Part shown: piece by piece, positions 21,579 through 32,992 of the stretch
How positions within the stretch are numbered: the first letter of the stretch is position 1
Layout: every line of letters begins with the position of its first letter
Assembly: GCA_037176905.1 (NCBI GenBank)
Contig: JBBBWG010002526.1
Location: 1 to 33,118, forward strand
Direction: 5' to 3'
Length of the DNA stretch: 33,118 bases
Origin: Azolla pinnata
Taxonomy: Eukaryota > Streptophyta > Polypodiopsida > Salviniales > Salviniaceae
Notes under the pieces: model-generated
Database searches by the model: none
The model's input: the letters and a program-made list of their open reading frames with translations, nothing else
Told to the model about the DNA's origin: nothing
Translations under genes and position numbers: made by a program

Positions 21579-22464
21579 AAAAAAACCCTTCTGGCATTGA
21601 CTCATCTGGCTCGAATCCGCTCATTAACCGTCGGAAATCAAAGATTTTGTCCGTGGATTATACATCCGATATATACATGCAGAGCTCGACGAATCGACGA
21701 CGATTTTCGCGATCCGCATGCCATGATTCGTCATGGGGTTTTGGTAATGCAATCAAATCCTCGTCATGGGATTTTGAGAGTCGCCAGAAGCAGAGAGGGC
21801 TCTCATCTCCCCAAGCACTCTCTGCTTCTGGCGGCTCGATGTGTTTTGAATGGTCTAGAAATCCAACATCTAACATCTCGCTTGTAGCTTTTCTCCATGC
21901 CAACTCGCTGCTTAGGGGTTTGTATCGATTCAGGCTACTTGCGATCGTCGGAGATTACAGTTTAGGGTTCGTTCAAATGCGTCAAAGAAAAGATTTGCGC
22001 TTTACGATCTTCAAAGAGATCGTCAATGCGTCGAAGAAAAGATATACAGGTTACGCTGAGCTTTAACATTTATACGCCCTCAAACAAACGATAGACGCTC
22101 AAAAATACACAAGAATTCATCGGCGTCGGATGTCGACAAACCTAGGGTTAGGGTTTTTTTTTAGGGTTTTTAGGGTCTTAACAACTTTGCACATACCTCT
22201 TTACATCTTGCCAATAAATCTCTTCCACGTCCTTTTTTCCTGCTCTCTTGGTTGTGTAATCCATTTCTTAATCTCAAACCATTTCTCAATGACAACGGAG
22301 AGCACTTCATTTCCCACGTCGATACAAAAGGCTTCTTCTTTCTATCCATGGCTCTGATCTGACACACTTCTTCACGAAGTTCTCGCAAGCATACTATCGA
22401 TCAAAAATGGGCCCAAAAGATCGTTAATGAAGTCTCTGGTCTGATCTGATCTGATGCCAGCTCT
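21579..22464. other. Intergenic region with a 20-bp hairpin, between PFD5 and the methyltransferase
   Basis: No gene is recognised. A plus-strand frame open from 21167 to 22066 (299 codons from a TTG) crosses the purine tract and telomeric words and looks fortuitous. A strong inverted repeat occupies 21778-21837. TTTAGGG words recur near 22140-22170. Confidence 0.4.
21778..21837. repeat. Inverted repeat, 20-bp arms with 20-nt loop
   Basis: The left arm 21778-21797 contains CGCCAGAAGCAGAGAG (21782-21797); the right arm 21818-21837 contains its exact reverse complement CTCTCTGCTTCTGGCG (21818-21833). Extending outward gives 19 Watson-Crick pairs and one G-T pair. The loop is 20 nt. Pairing stops outside the arms. 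Confidence 0.85.
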
Positions 22465-25400
22465 CTATGCATCAAACAGTCTCGTCAATGCTAACGAGGT
22501 TTCAGACGATTGAGCCATGTGTTGGTTTGCATCTTCACTACCATGATGATGAAGAAGATCTAGAGGCTCCTCATCCAGCCAATCCATGGCCAATTTCCTG
22601 GACCTCCGCATCTCCGCGACCATTTCCGGTGTCTCCAAGCATGCAATCCTCTGAGCTTGCTTCGGCCGTTCTGCAACCACGAATTTCGGCCCATCTCTTT
22701 GTCTCTCATTGAACCCTGCCCACACTGTAAAAAAAACAAGCAACCTGATCAGGCAAATCCTCATACATGTATTCATTATACACAACAATCAAAAGCGCTA
22801 GTGGAAAAAGGCAAAAAGTTTGCATATATATATCGACCAAAAAATTTGCGTCGATTGACTAAAATGCAAGCCTTGCAAGAGGGCTTAAATCGCACCTATG
22901 AACAAACGATATATGTACATGCATATGTGCAAGTTAAGCAGGTTAACCACATTTTGAAGGCTGAAACCCCAATATTTTAAGCGTAGCAAGACGGGGGGAA
23001 GCAAACCCTAAACCCTAAACCCTTCTGAAAATCCAATACACCCAAAAATGCCGATGAAAGGAAAAACGAAGAAACAAAAATATATAATATAGTTAATCTA
23101 CTTTGAGGTTTGAAATCAAACCTTTAGAGACAAAACCAGCACATGTATCCTCTCTAGTGTAAAAACAGAAGAGGAGAAATGTTCAAGCTTAGGGTTAATA
23201 CAAAAGAGACTGCATTGTGGAAAGGAAAGCACGTGGAAAAGGGGAAGATGAAGAGAAGAAAACTATTCTGATACTGAATAAAACTATCAGAGAAGAAAGC
23301 CGTATATGGATAGATAGATCACTGATGCCATGGGTCAAATTGGCTGATATCATCTCATACCTACCAGATTGTTTGATACATTGTAACCTTTTGAGATTTC
23401 AAATCCCATCAAATATCTATGTGACAAAATCTTGAACAGACATTATTTACCAGCAAAATGGTGCAGGACTATGGAGGCTGCAACAGTAACATTAAGCGAA
23501 GCTGTTCCACCTCCATATTGTGCTATGTAGATAAATGAGTCGCAGATCGCCATCTCCTTCTCAGAAAGACCCGATCCCTGTACCAGTCAATATGAGTTTA
23601 ATCTCAAGTGAAAATGCAGAGAGTAGAGGCCAATTAGACACGACCTTTCATACTCTCATCCACACCAATGGATCCGTGAGTAAAAATGAAGCAGAACAAA
23701 CCAAAATAATGCTTTGCTTCTTGGAATAATTCACTGAGTGCTTTATAGTCTTTGTTATCTTCCTCAAAAATAAGCAAGAATTCAATAGGTGATGGAACAG
23801 AGGTAATATTTGGCAATGTGATTGGTTAAAAGGCAATCAAAGAAATGCTTCAGAAGGAGCTGACTGTGGGCATATGAGGAAATATTAGTATTTCACAGTT
23901 GAGATCTGTACGTTGTGCATCCCAAATATCTGTATCTATTAATACGCCACACACACACACACATCATTATAAATATATGCACACTAATAGCAATCTGTAC
24001 ACAGCATGGATATTGAAACTTTGGGGCATATGCCAAGAACTTATAAACAATTGAAGAATTGGCACAAAACACGCATATAGATCAGAAGCCGAACTACACA
24101 AGAAGCTATAAAAATAAAAGAGTTTGTACCTCATTGCCAAGCAGGAAAGCTGCACTGCGTGTGAATGGATGTGTGTGCACAGGCTTGGCATCCTCTTTGA
24201 TTTCGACTCCAATTATCTCACAACCTCTCTCCTGAGAAAATCAAAAGCAGAGGGAAAAAGCTCTCACGACAAACCATGGAAAAGAGACCTTAATTTATGA
24301 CCATTTTTTAGATTGCAACAATAAGATGATGATCATAAATTTACATTTGGAGGTCCGCATGACCCATAAGACCAATACTACTGTTACAAAACGGTCTCTT
24401 TTTGTATGACATTTGTGTGTATGAGGGGGCTTACAAAACTGGCAGGAAAAAAACAAAATGTTGTAATAGCTGAATTAAAACCTAAGCTTGGTTCTGAATC
24501 TTCATCATCTGCTCACTGCATTGATTGACTTCAGTATATAAATAGAAGATGAGGGATCAATCATTTTCTGTGCTTGTTCTAGGAATTCTTCAAGAAGATT
24601 AATGCGATTCTTGCAGGACTGCCCTGCAAAATTCCACCTTGCAAAATTGGAAGCCAGCCAAAGGAAAAAAAACTGTTTGCTTCCATGGTTTTTCCCTGGG
24701 ATTCTCACTACTCCCGTCTCCTCTCATTGGATTTCACATAGCATTGATGCACAGTGATAACTTCAATTCTTCAACTTCAGAAGTGGTGCTGCTTGGCTGG
24801 CTATGCCCAAACTCTCAAGGTATTCGAAATTATGAACCACCATCAGATGTGGCAGCACACAACATCATGAGAGACAGAATGTATGTGTGTGTGTGCGCGC
24901 GCCGTGGGTGATGGGTGTCAGAGAAAAAAGAAACGAGAGCTGAAGAACAAACAGGTCATGGGTGTCTGTCTAATTTGAAGACGCTGACAGTGAAAACCAC
25001 AGAAACAAGCCGGACCAAAGAGACAGTCACAGAGGAAGAGAACTGGAGTAGAAAGAAAAGATGATGATGATGATGATGATGATGATGCACAGAACGAAAA
25101 ACGTGAAGTCACAAAAACAACGAATGCTGCTAGTACTCAAAGATGCCGATGAGGACAGCCAAAAAAACAGGCGCAAGAGAAAGAGACAGAGAGATGGGAA
25201 GATGATGATGATGATGATGAGGAGGAGGAGGAGGAGGAGGAGGAGGAGGAAGTCGAAGAAGAATGAAACCAGAGAGATTTCAGATGAAGAACGTGGAAAT
25301 GAAGATGGGAGGGCGAGGCGCACCTTGAGGTAGGAGCGGGCGTCGGAGAGGGTGAAGAAGTGGCGGAAGCGCAGGAAGGGCGCGGAGCCATGGCTGCCGA

Positions 25401-25560
25401 AGGCGTTGAAGTCCTTGTGCTTCCCCACCAGCAGCACCTCCGACACGCCGAAGGCGCAGGCGCTCCTGAGCAGCGTGCCCACGTTGTGCCGCTTCGCCAC
25501 GTTGTACACCAGCACGAAGCTCTCAACCGCGCCGACGCCGCCGCCATCATCATCGCCCAT
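22465..25560 (-). CDS. SpoU/TrmH-family RNA 2'-O-methyltransferase (241 aa, 4 exons)
   Basis: Minus-strand exons: 25560-25324, 24231-24130, 23577-23451, 22724-22465 (726 nt). SPOUT-fold enzymes of this family methylate ribose 2'-OH groups of tRNA or rRNA using S-adenosylmethionine; the substrate here cannot be told. All three motifs are present: motif 1 in NVAKRHNVGTLLRSACAFG (N26, R32), motif 2 FLLGNEGSGLS (about 108-118) and motif 3 GGTASLNVTVAASIVLHHF (about 136-154), which form the trefoil knot that binds the cofactor. It is a lone catalytic domain with an acidic, His-rich tail. The ATG at 25560 begins an acidic stretch; the frame stays open upstream to ATGs at 25626 and 25695, so a 45-residue N-terminal extension is possible. 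Introns are 1,092, 552 and 726 bp; intron 1 holds GAT/GAG microsatellites. Confidence 0.91.
22995..23025. repeat. Telomeric-type words in methyltransferase intron 3
   Basis: AAACCCTAAACCCTAAACCC at about 23004-23023, two and a half plant telomeric units inside the intron. Confidence 0.7.
25061..25253. repeat. (GAT)9 and (GAT)6(GAG)n microsatellites in methyltransferase intron 1
   Basis: About nine ATG/GAT units at 25061-25087, and six GAT units running into about ten GAG/GGA units at 25201-25251, within 75-265 bp of the exon 1 donor. Confidence 0.9.
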
Positions 25561-26271
25561 CTCCGCTCCCTGTTCCTTGCTCTGTTGTATGCTGTCTGTC
25601 TGTGTACATACATCTACTGTATACATGTAAATGTAGAGTTTTAGGGTTTGGGCTTTGGGCTTGGATGAGCGACAGACCTTCTCCAAACAGGCCATTGGAA
25701 TACATATGCGCTGCTGGTTTGGTAACTTCCCAAAATCTTTGCTTTGCTTTCAACAGGCCATTGGAATACATAGGCGCTGCTGGTTTGGTAACTTCCCAAA
25801 ATCTTTGCTTTGCTTTCAACAGGCCATTGGAATACATATGAGCTGCTGGTTTGGTAGCTTCCCACCAAAATCTTTGCTTTGCTTTCATGCATATGTGATA
25901 GGAGCCCAACTCTAATAGCATTCCACACCACTGCAGTGATATCTTTCTTTCTTCTGTTTTTCCATCGAAGATTGATGTGATGTATTTGACACAGCAGTTT
26001 CTGGATTCTTTGTCATACGTGCTTTACTTGCATTTACCAAATGCTTCCATCACAAGAAACCTGCCTGATTCAACAAGCTTCGGAACTGAAGTAAGAACAT
26101 CATTTGCTCGGCCATGGAACCGACATTGAAAACATAGATTACCATAAAAAACTGTTGACAAAAAGCCCCCATTTTGCAAGTAAACCAACATCACTTGTTT
26201 CCACAGCTTGATATAAGTCATCACTAGCAACGGGAACAACACTTCCCCCACTAATGTAATGGGAGAATATG
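25561..26271. other. Intergenic region between the methyltransferase and the unknown gene
   Basis: It contains the leader of the methyltransferase gene (minus strand), including CAAACCCTAAAACTC near 25640-25653, the 66-bp triplication (separate entry), and about 385 bp of unique sequence that should include the 3' UTR of the unknown gene. Confidence 0.4.
25686..25887. repeat. 66-bp unit repeated three times
   Basis: Copies start at AACAGGCCATTGGAATACAT at 25686, 25752 and 25818 and end in TTTGCTTTGCTTTC. They differ by only a few substitutions plus a 4-nt insertion (ACCA) in the third, so the duplication is recent. The period is 22 codons, so two minus-strand frames stay open with a 22-residue peptide repeat. 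It lies 125-330 bp upstream of the methyltransferase start and may be part of its promoter. Confidence 0.93.
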
Positions 26272-28871
26272 TTACAGAGAATCAAGCCAAGAGTCAAAGT
26301 CGTCATCAAGGTTTGATGATGGATTGACAGAACTTGGGGCCAAGCTGTTACTAGCAACAGAGGTTTCTCGGTTTTGAGAATTCTGTGCAATTGAGAGCAC
26401 ACCAGTTGTCCGCAACAATGTTTCAGCTTTCGTTGACTGCACAAAACCACCACCAGATCTTTGATCAAAATTGCCAATAGTTGGAGTCGTGGCATTTTCC
26501 CAGACATCAGTTTCAGCAGCCCTACTATATGCTGTACTTTCAGGGCCTTTAAACATAACAGATTCATTGGCTTTATATGCTGCAGGCTCGATGGCTTTAT
26601 GTCGTGTTGATGATGCTTCTTTGCTGTCAAGCATCTCAAGAAGCGCATCAAGTTCAGCCTCTGCTGCTTCAGGTGCAAAGACATTGTTACTCTCCGAGTT
26701 TATTTCAAGACTCAGTTTGGATACTTCACCACTTTCTGCTTCTACTTCAAGATTCTTTCGCTGGTACAACGTGTCGAGCTTCATTGAAACCATGGATTCG
26801 CCTCTTCCAAATGGTTCCAATACCTCGCTATCAAACAATGAACTTTCATCTCCATGTTCCACATACGCTTCAAGATGAGGTGGTGGCATTGTGGAGGTCT
26901 TTGATGATGTTCCCAAATTCTCACTGATTTTTGAACCTGTAAATTTGGCAATCCTGTTTTGCTTTGTATTCGCCTCGTCAAATGGATCAGCCCCATCAAG
27001 TGACTCAGACTGACCAATCGTGCTCTCTCTCTGAAAAAGAAACTCAGGACCTTAGAAGAGACCTTCCACATCCCACACTCCCATTTCCAGTTAAATTTGA
27101 ACTTTTCCACGTTTGCAAGGCATTCCATTACCATTGTGATACCAGATTCATTGACCAAAAACACTAAAGTTTAAACTTTTTCATTCAAGATGAGTGGCTT
27201 CTCAAAGTGTAACATGGTGATATTTTGATCATTTGCGGAACTTGTGCAATTTTAAACAAAGTATGTTGTGCCATTATTGAAATAATCATAAAAACACCAT
27301 TTTTACTTTAGTATCTTTTAATAACAACAAATTTCAACGAGTACCTCACCTCATCTTTGGGAATGAACTTTCGATCGATGAAGAGTCGCTCAGCAATGTC
27401 CACTTTTGCAAGCTCTTGGTCTAAAAGTTTCAAGTCTAGCGTAAAAAAGGAGTCCTACAGCAGCATAAATGGAAGTCAGTATTGAAGGCAGCAGAATGAT
27501 GGATGTCAATAGCTTCAATGTTCTCAGCGTTTATATAAGCTTGATCAGGCTATAAGACCAGACAGTGACCCTTGAGTGCAAGAAAATTTTATTGGATGCA
27601 CAGATGCTTCCACACAGAGTAGATAGCAATTGTCTAGATAGACTGAAGTTTCGTGGTTAAAATTACAGCACCTAATGGAGCTTTTTACAAAGCAGAGGTT
27701 CGAGGGATATACATAGGATTAGTAAGAATGTAAAATAGCATCTGATTGAATTCGTGCCAATATGGTACAGCCTCTTTTACATACTAATGCCATCAATGAA
27801 CAGATGGATCGATGTGTAACCTTCTTGGTTCCTTAAACGTACTTGTATTTATCAATACACTATATCTAAAAGATAGTAAGCCATACATCACCATTGAATA
27901 TTGCATCTCTGCTCCAGATACTATCTGCAATAGATCCATGACTTAGAATATCCATCCCCCTTGCCTGCATCAATCTCTTCCTTGCATTTGCCATTTCTGC
28001 ATGCATACATCACACCTTTGACAACAAGAGTGGAAAAAGCTGAGCATATCTTGCGATACATTAATCTTTAGTAAGCATCAAAATGCATGCTTCAATTCCC
28101 AATCTGTGTCATCAAAAACCTTTGATTTCAAATCTCGTAGGAGTTATCAAATACTACATGTGAAAACACTTTTATCGAGCTATCGAGCACTGACATGCAT
28201 CAAAGTGAACTGAACCATTTAAACGATTTTCTACAGAACACACAACGGCGAATTTCTCCACTGTCAGAAAGACTGGTAAATATGCTCATTCGCAAGCATA
28301 CACCATGTAATCATCTCCGTTTTGTAGAAGATTACAGAAGGATATGTCATGATTCCTACTAAAAAGCAGATATCAACAAAACAAAACTTCTGTTTCTCCT
28401 CTAAGAGGAAAGCTAAGAAAAGTTCTTCTTTCGGTATGCAACATTGAATCAGAAAAATGAAAGCTTTTGGCGCATTTTCCCCTTTTTTTTCCTCAAAGAC
28501 AGTTCAAGTAGAACAAAACCTCTCTCTCTCTTTCTTTCTTACTTACCAGGGGATTGATAGATCGACTTCTCAGCAAGAAGCTCCCTGTAATTCGCTCCTT
28601 TGCTTTTCACAGCAATCGAATCGTGAAAGCGAGGATCGACCTCTGCTTCTTCGTCTTCTTCGTCCTCATACCGGCTCCAGTTAGAAGGGAGGCTTGATTG
28701 TTTGCTCTCAGAACGGTGTGTGGAATCAGACGGAGGCGCATGTGAAGAAGAAGAAGAAGAAGAAGAAGGTGGAGCCTGGGAAGCAGGCATCTTCTTGTGG
28801 TGAGTGGAATGGCGAGCCTTGCCCTTCTGAGAAGAGGCATGCTTCGCTCTAGCGGCAGCTTTCACGTCCAT
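26272..28871 (-). CDS. Unrecognised plant protein, 432 aa, 4 exons
   Basis: Minus-strand exons: 28871-28547, 27996-27887, 27454-27350, 27030-26272 (1,299 nt, one open frame). The choice of the exon 2 donor GAT/GTATGG, not the nearer AAT-G/GTGATG, is forced by phase. The N-terminus is basic (MDVKAAARAKHASSQKGKA), then comes a Ser run encoded by a GAA/TTC microsatellite (28748-28768) and an acidic patch (YEDEEDEEAE, about 69-78). The middle has a conserved-looking block, FFTLDLKLLDQELAKVDIAE then RLFIDRKF (about 148-180). The C-terminal half is Ser/Glu-rich, probably disordered, and ends in the acidic-aromatic tail DDDFDSWLDSL. No catalytic motif, signal peptide or membrane segment is seen. The tail resembles short peptide-docking motifs, but its role is unknown. 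Telo-box repeats lie upstream. Confidence 0.78.
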
Positions 28872-28892
28872 GGAAGCAAGCCTCTGTCTTGC

Positions 28893-29220
28893 GTCTTGCG
28901 TCTGGCGTCTGGCGTCTGCGTCTGCGAAGCGTAAACCCTAATTCTCTGTCTGCACAGGTTCTGTTGAAAGCTCAAAGTTCTGATCTTGGAACCCTAATTC
29001 CTCATCTGAATCTCAATGAGCCTTTCTTTGCCAAAACCCTAATTCCTCATCTGGAATCTCCATGAGCCTTTCTTTGCCAAAACCCTAATTTCTCAAAACC
29101 CTAATTTCTCATCTGGAATCTCCATGAGCCTTTCTTTGCCAAAACCCTAATTTCTCAAAACCCTAATTCCTCATCTGGAATCTCCATGAGCCTTTCTTTG
29201 CCAAAACCCTAATTTCTTGA
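28893..29220. promoter_or_regulatory. Tandem repeats carrying telo-boxes upstream of the unknown gene
   Basis: Just upstream (minus strand) of the 28871 start is a short GCGTCTGG repeat (28893-28928), then four units of AACCCTAATTCCTCATCTGGAATCTCCATGAGCCTTTCTTTGCC type beginning near 28989, 29035, 29081 and 29143 (about 45, 46 and 62 bp apart). The longer later units contain an extra AACCCTAATTTCTCAAA. About eight AACCCTAA telo-boxes result. Both the position and the motif suggest a promoter role, but the array is also simply a tandem duplication. Confidence 0.6.
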
Positions 29221-30078
29221 ATCTCAGGATGCTTTGTCAAACCCTGATTTTTTCCTGACCATGCCCATGCAGACCATTCTTTGTAAACCCTGATTCCTTG
29301 TCTTTGTAAACCCCGATTTCCTGTAAAAAAAAACCGTTTGTGAATCTCGTGAGCCTTCGATTTCGGTAATGTGATTTTCGCCGGAAGATTTACGGTGTGT
29401 GAAAATCCATCTTGTGAAAAAAGAAAACACGCATGTTGCCAATCAACTAGCATCGACATTGCTACAACTTGCTTCAGTGAAATGCCAGAGATTCTACATC
29501 GATCTTTGACTACCATCAGATGTATATGCTTATCTTACACATCGTCGGTAACTGACATCGGTCACACCCTCGGTCATTGAACAACAAGAGAGCGTTGTTG
29601 TAAGCCGACGCTAAGGTGCTTGACATCAACCATCTAAGCTCATCTAGGGAAAGACTACATGATTCCACCAATGATGATGCATCCCAGAATGTATAAGCAA
29701 TTGGGCATTTCTAGGAATTAAGGCCAAAAGCAAAGGCACACAACATAACAATCAGCAAGCGAGTCATACAAGATCATCGAAATTTCAAGCAAATACAAGT
29801 ACATCGAACTGGCTTCATCTTCATTTTTCAACAGCCATTTCTCAGCTTAGATGTCGATGAGTAAATTCAGAACCACTTTTACTTATTTCTTTTCACTTCA
29901 AATGCAGGACACAAGCGACAAAATCCAAAGCTTCTTTCGAGCTTGTGATACACAAATACCAAGCTTATTTTGGGCTTGATATAGATGAATTATTTACATA
30001 TTCCTGTTTCGGGCAACATCAAATATATACAAGGGATTCGAACTTCAAGAAGGAAGTTTGTTTTTTCAATCAGGCATC
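29221..30078. other. Intergenic region upstream of the unknown gene and downstream of LPAT
   Basis: A few more degenerate AAACCCTGATT words (29236-29320) continue the array, followed by about 750 bp of unique AT-rich sequence that should contain the LPAT 3' UTR. No gene is recognised; the short frames on both strands have no motifs. Confidence 0.4.
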
Positions 30079-32992
30079 TCAAATGTTTAAGATAGGTACA
30101 GGTTTGTAATTCAGGTATGTTGCAGCTGTAAGGAACACACAACTAAAGGCTACATACACTTTCACCCAATGTAGCGAAGAAAAGATTACCATAAGCATGA
30201 TGCAGGAAAACACCATTATAGTGCAGAAATTGAATATGCATGTTGCCACACTCAGCTCCTCTTCGATACTATTACTAGAGTCGGAAAAACTGCCCTCTGT
30301 ATAGAACTGATCCAATAGTTCGTCTTTACGGGAAAACTCGTTCATAAGCCACGATGACACCTCCGACTCATCCGAGGGAATGTCGTTTACAGGTATCCGC
30401 CTTACATGGATGTGGACTTCCCTCGGATCTGTACCCAATGCATTATCAATAAATAGTGGACATTGATTCTTGTACCCGATCGTGACATCGTACACTACAA
30501 GAGGACACAAAATTAGTTGTCATATTTGTAACAAATTCACATAAACCAGCAAACTCATAATAAACCATTAATAAAAGAAAGAATAAAAATCAGTTTAAAA
30601 ACCATAGACTAAATTTCAGTGGCGCTCTCCATATTGATGAACTTTATGCATCTTCACATTATGCTTTCAACATAAATGGTAGGTAATACATTGAGGAAAA
30701 CATTCAGAGATTTTAACATATGAGTGGGGCCCTGAACAGATGTCATACCATTGGCGAAACAATCTTCATCCATGAATTCTTCTTATCATGCTAAGGAGTC
30801 AATTTGACCATCTTATACTTAGAGAAACACCCGCCGAATTAATGAGAAAACTATATGCTGGATATCCTACTATTGTGTCGCCTAGAAACATGGACCATCT
30901 GAGCCATTATGTCAGATGCCTATACAGAAATCTATAATCAGGGAACCGATGGAACTATGCTGCCTTTTATTGAGCTATCTGAATTCTTCGCACTTCTGAT
31001 GACACACAGAGGACAAAAAAGCTTCAACCAGATCTTGTCCAACACAGACTATATCTTCATGATGAGTGATAGATTATACTCATCATCAACTTACCTTCAT
31101 TACATGGTAAATATTCATCTCAAGATCATCTTGCAAGCACATTACCGGAGATGTTCCACCAGATAAGTATAGGGTGAGACTTGAACATACCCAAGCATAT
31201 GCGTAACGCCACACAGGCCTTAAACTAGAAATGACATCAGTTATCCTCCTTGACATGGTTCTTAAACCCGCATGACCTTACCAATCAATGCCATTTAAAG
31301 TACAGTTAACCAAATATCGGTCCCCACAAAGAACTGTAGTTACCCTTCTGCTTCTTTCATTTGCCAAGTTAATGCTCTATGCAATAGAACTAGTTAGTAG
31401 ATACTAACAAGTACCGCAGTAACTGTTCATAATAATAATAAAAGAGAGAATTTTGAGGATAATATACTACCTGCATCAATGGAACCACGGAGGAGGTTTA
31501 AGCAAGCATGAAAACCCTTTACCCGAGGTAAGAGAACATTGTGTAATTTTGGCAAACAATGCTGCTTTGCAAAACTTTGACTACGTGAGCATTTTTCCAC
31601 CCTGCATCAAGTGGAATACACTTATCATCAATTTATTGGTGAAATTCAGATTAGCTTCTTCCCCTAATACTAACTCACGGTTAGTAGTACAGTCAGAGAA
31701 CACAGATAAATACAAGTGAGAAACGTGCATTATACATAGAAGTGTCTCTCCTCTCAAGGGATCATTTAGAGGAACGATGAGCAAGAACTACTCTTCCAGG
31801 GGCAAGGATCATGAACCATCTAGATGAGCAGAAGCAAAAAAAAACAACACCACAGTAATGTCTCAAATCATCCGATCACTTAAAAAATATCACCAATATG
31901 GTTTTTCAAGGTTGGTGAAAAAGGCTTTAAATGAAGATTGGATTGATCCTCTTGATTCTGATATACAAGAAAAACGCATAATTAACATTCCCCTACTCCA
32001 AGACTTTTCCCTGTTAAGTAGGATACTTGGGCACAGACTTGCTACCTGCTGCCCAACCTAAAAACTATTTCTTTAAAATCCCAGGATATTGGTGAAACAC
32101 CTCGCTTTTCGCATAAAGTCAGTTTACATGGAGCACCTGAAATACTTGAAATGCTTAACGTATAAGATTTGCAGTAGGGAGAGTTCACAAAGATTACTTA
32201 CGTGTAATCCGTTCCTTCAGGAAATATGATGAGCCAGAGAGGATCACGACGATCTTTGAAAGAAGAAAGGGTCCTCTCAAAGACGGGGGCATCCATTTCC
32301 CATTTCCTGGAAAGCAGAACGAACTCTAGCACGTGGAAGGCCCAGCCAAACACAGGAGCATTCCTCACACTACTCTTCATCACATATTTCACGCCCCCTA
32401 TCATTTTCTTCCGCAATGCAAGGTTCCAAAGGTACATCCAATCCACCTCGGTGCGATGGTTACAGATCAAGATGACTCTTTCCCGGTCGGGGAGCTTCTT
32501 CCCTGAAACGATCACTCTCGTCTTGTTGATCTTCTCGAACAGGAACGGCCACATCGCGAGCCAGTACCCGAAAATGGACGAGGTCAGCCTCCTGCTCCAA
32601 TGGAGACTGAACAGCCTGAGCGCGAAGAAGGTGAACGGAGAGAAGAAGAGGAGGAGCACGAAGGCCGAGACGGCAAGAAACAGCAGGACGCAGGAGGCTT
32701 TCAAAACTCTGGCTAAACGGAGCAATCGATCCACGAGGGAGGGGCTCCTCATCCTCTCCGCCTCCGCCTCGATCGACGAGACCTCTCGTGCCCGGCCCTC
32801 CTCCTTCTTCGTCGTCTTCTTCTTCTTGTGCTGGTTCTTGTTCGTCTCTTCTCCCGGTCCTCCTCCTTCTTCGTCTTCTTCTTCTTCTTCTTCTTGTGCT
32901 GGTGCTTGTTTCTCTTCTTGTTTCCGCTCGCCTGCGGGGTTGAGGACGACGTTTACCGCCATCGCTGCGGCCACGCGATCTGCAGCTCCCAT
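30079..32992 (-). CDS. 1-acyl-sn-glycerol-3-phosphate acyltransferase, LPAT4/5 type (445 aa, 3 exons)
   Basis: Minus-strand exons: 32992-32202, 31601-31471, 30494-30079 (1,338 nt). The enzyme adds a fatty acyl group from acyl-CoA to the sn-2 position of lysophosphatidic acid, giving phosphatidic acid for phospholipid and storage-lipid synthesis at the ER. Acyltransferase motif I is NHRTEVD (residues 178-184, the H-x4-D catalytic pair), and motif III is FPEGTDYT (257-264). TIGYK and HIHVRRIP blocks follow in exon 3, as in plant LPAT4/5. One hydrophobic segment precedes the catalytic domain (about 105-135) and two follow it near the C-terminus. The N-terminal 90 or so residues are unusually acidic then basic (EEEEEEDEE, KKKKTTKK), coded by a CTT/GAA tract, and are longer than I expect for the family. 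The ATG at 32992 is the first; another in frame is MRSPSLVDRL. Two G-boxes lie upstream. Confidence 0.93.

Noticed and set aside
21167..22066. A 299-codon plus-strand frame divergent from PFD5
   Set aside because: It starts at a TTG overlapping the PFD5 start, runs through a purine microsatellite, a 55-bp duplication, telomeric words and an inverted repeat, and shows no family-like motifs. It is probably open by composition.
27887..27891. Exon 2 of the unknown gene ending at the nearer GTGATG donor
   Set aside because: It breaks the reading frame into exon 3; the GTATGG donor 5 nt further keeps one open frame to the stop.
30909..31166. 85-codon plus-strand frame in LPAT intron 2
   Set aside because: No recognisable motif; length is within chance for an intron of this size.
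31858..32061. 67-codon plus-strand frame in LPAT intron 1
   Set aside because: Protein-like in look but short, with no motif and no clear neighbouring frame to extend it.
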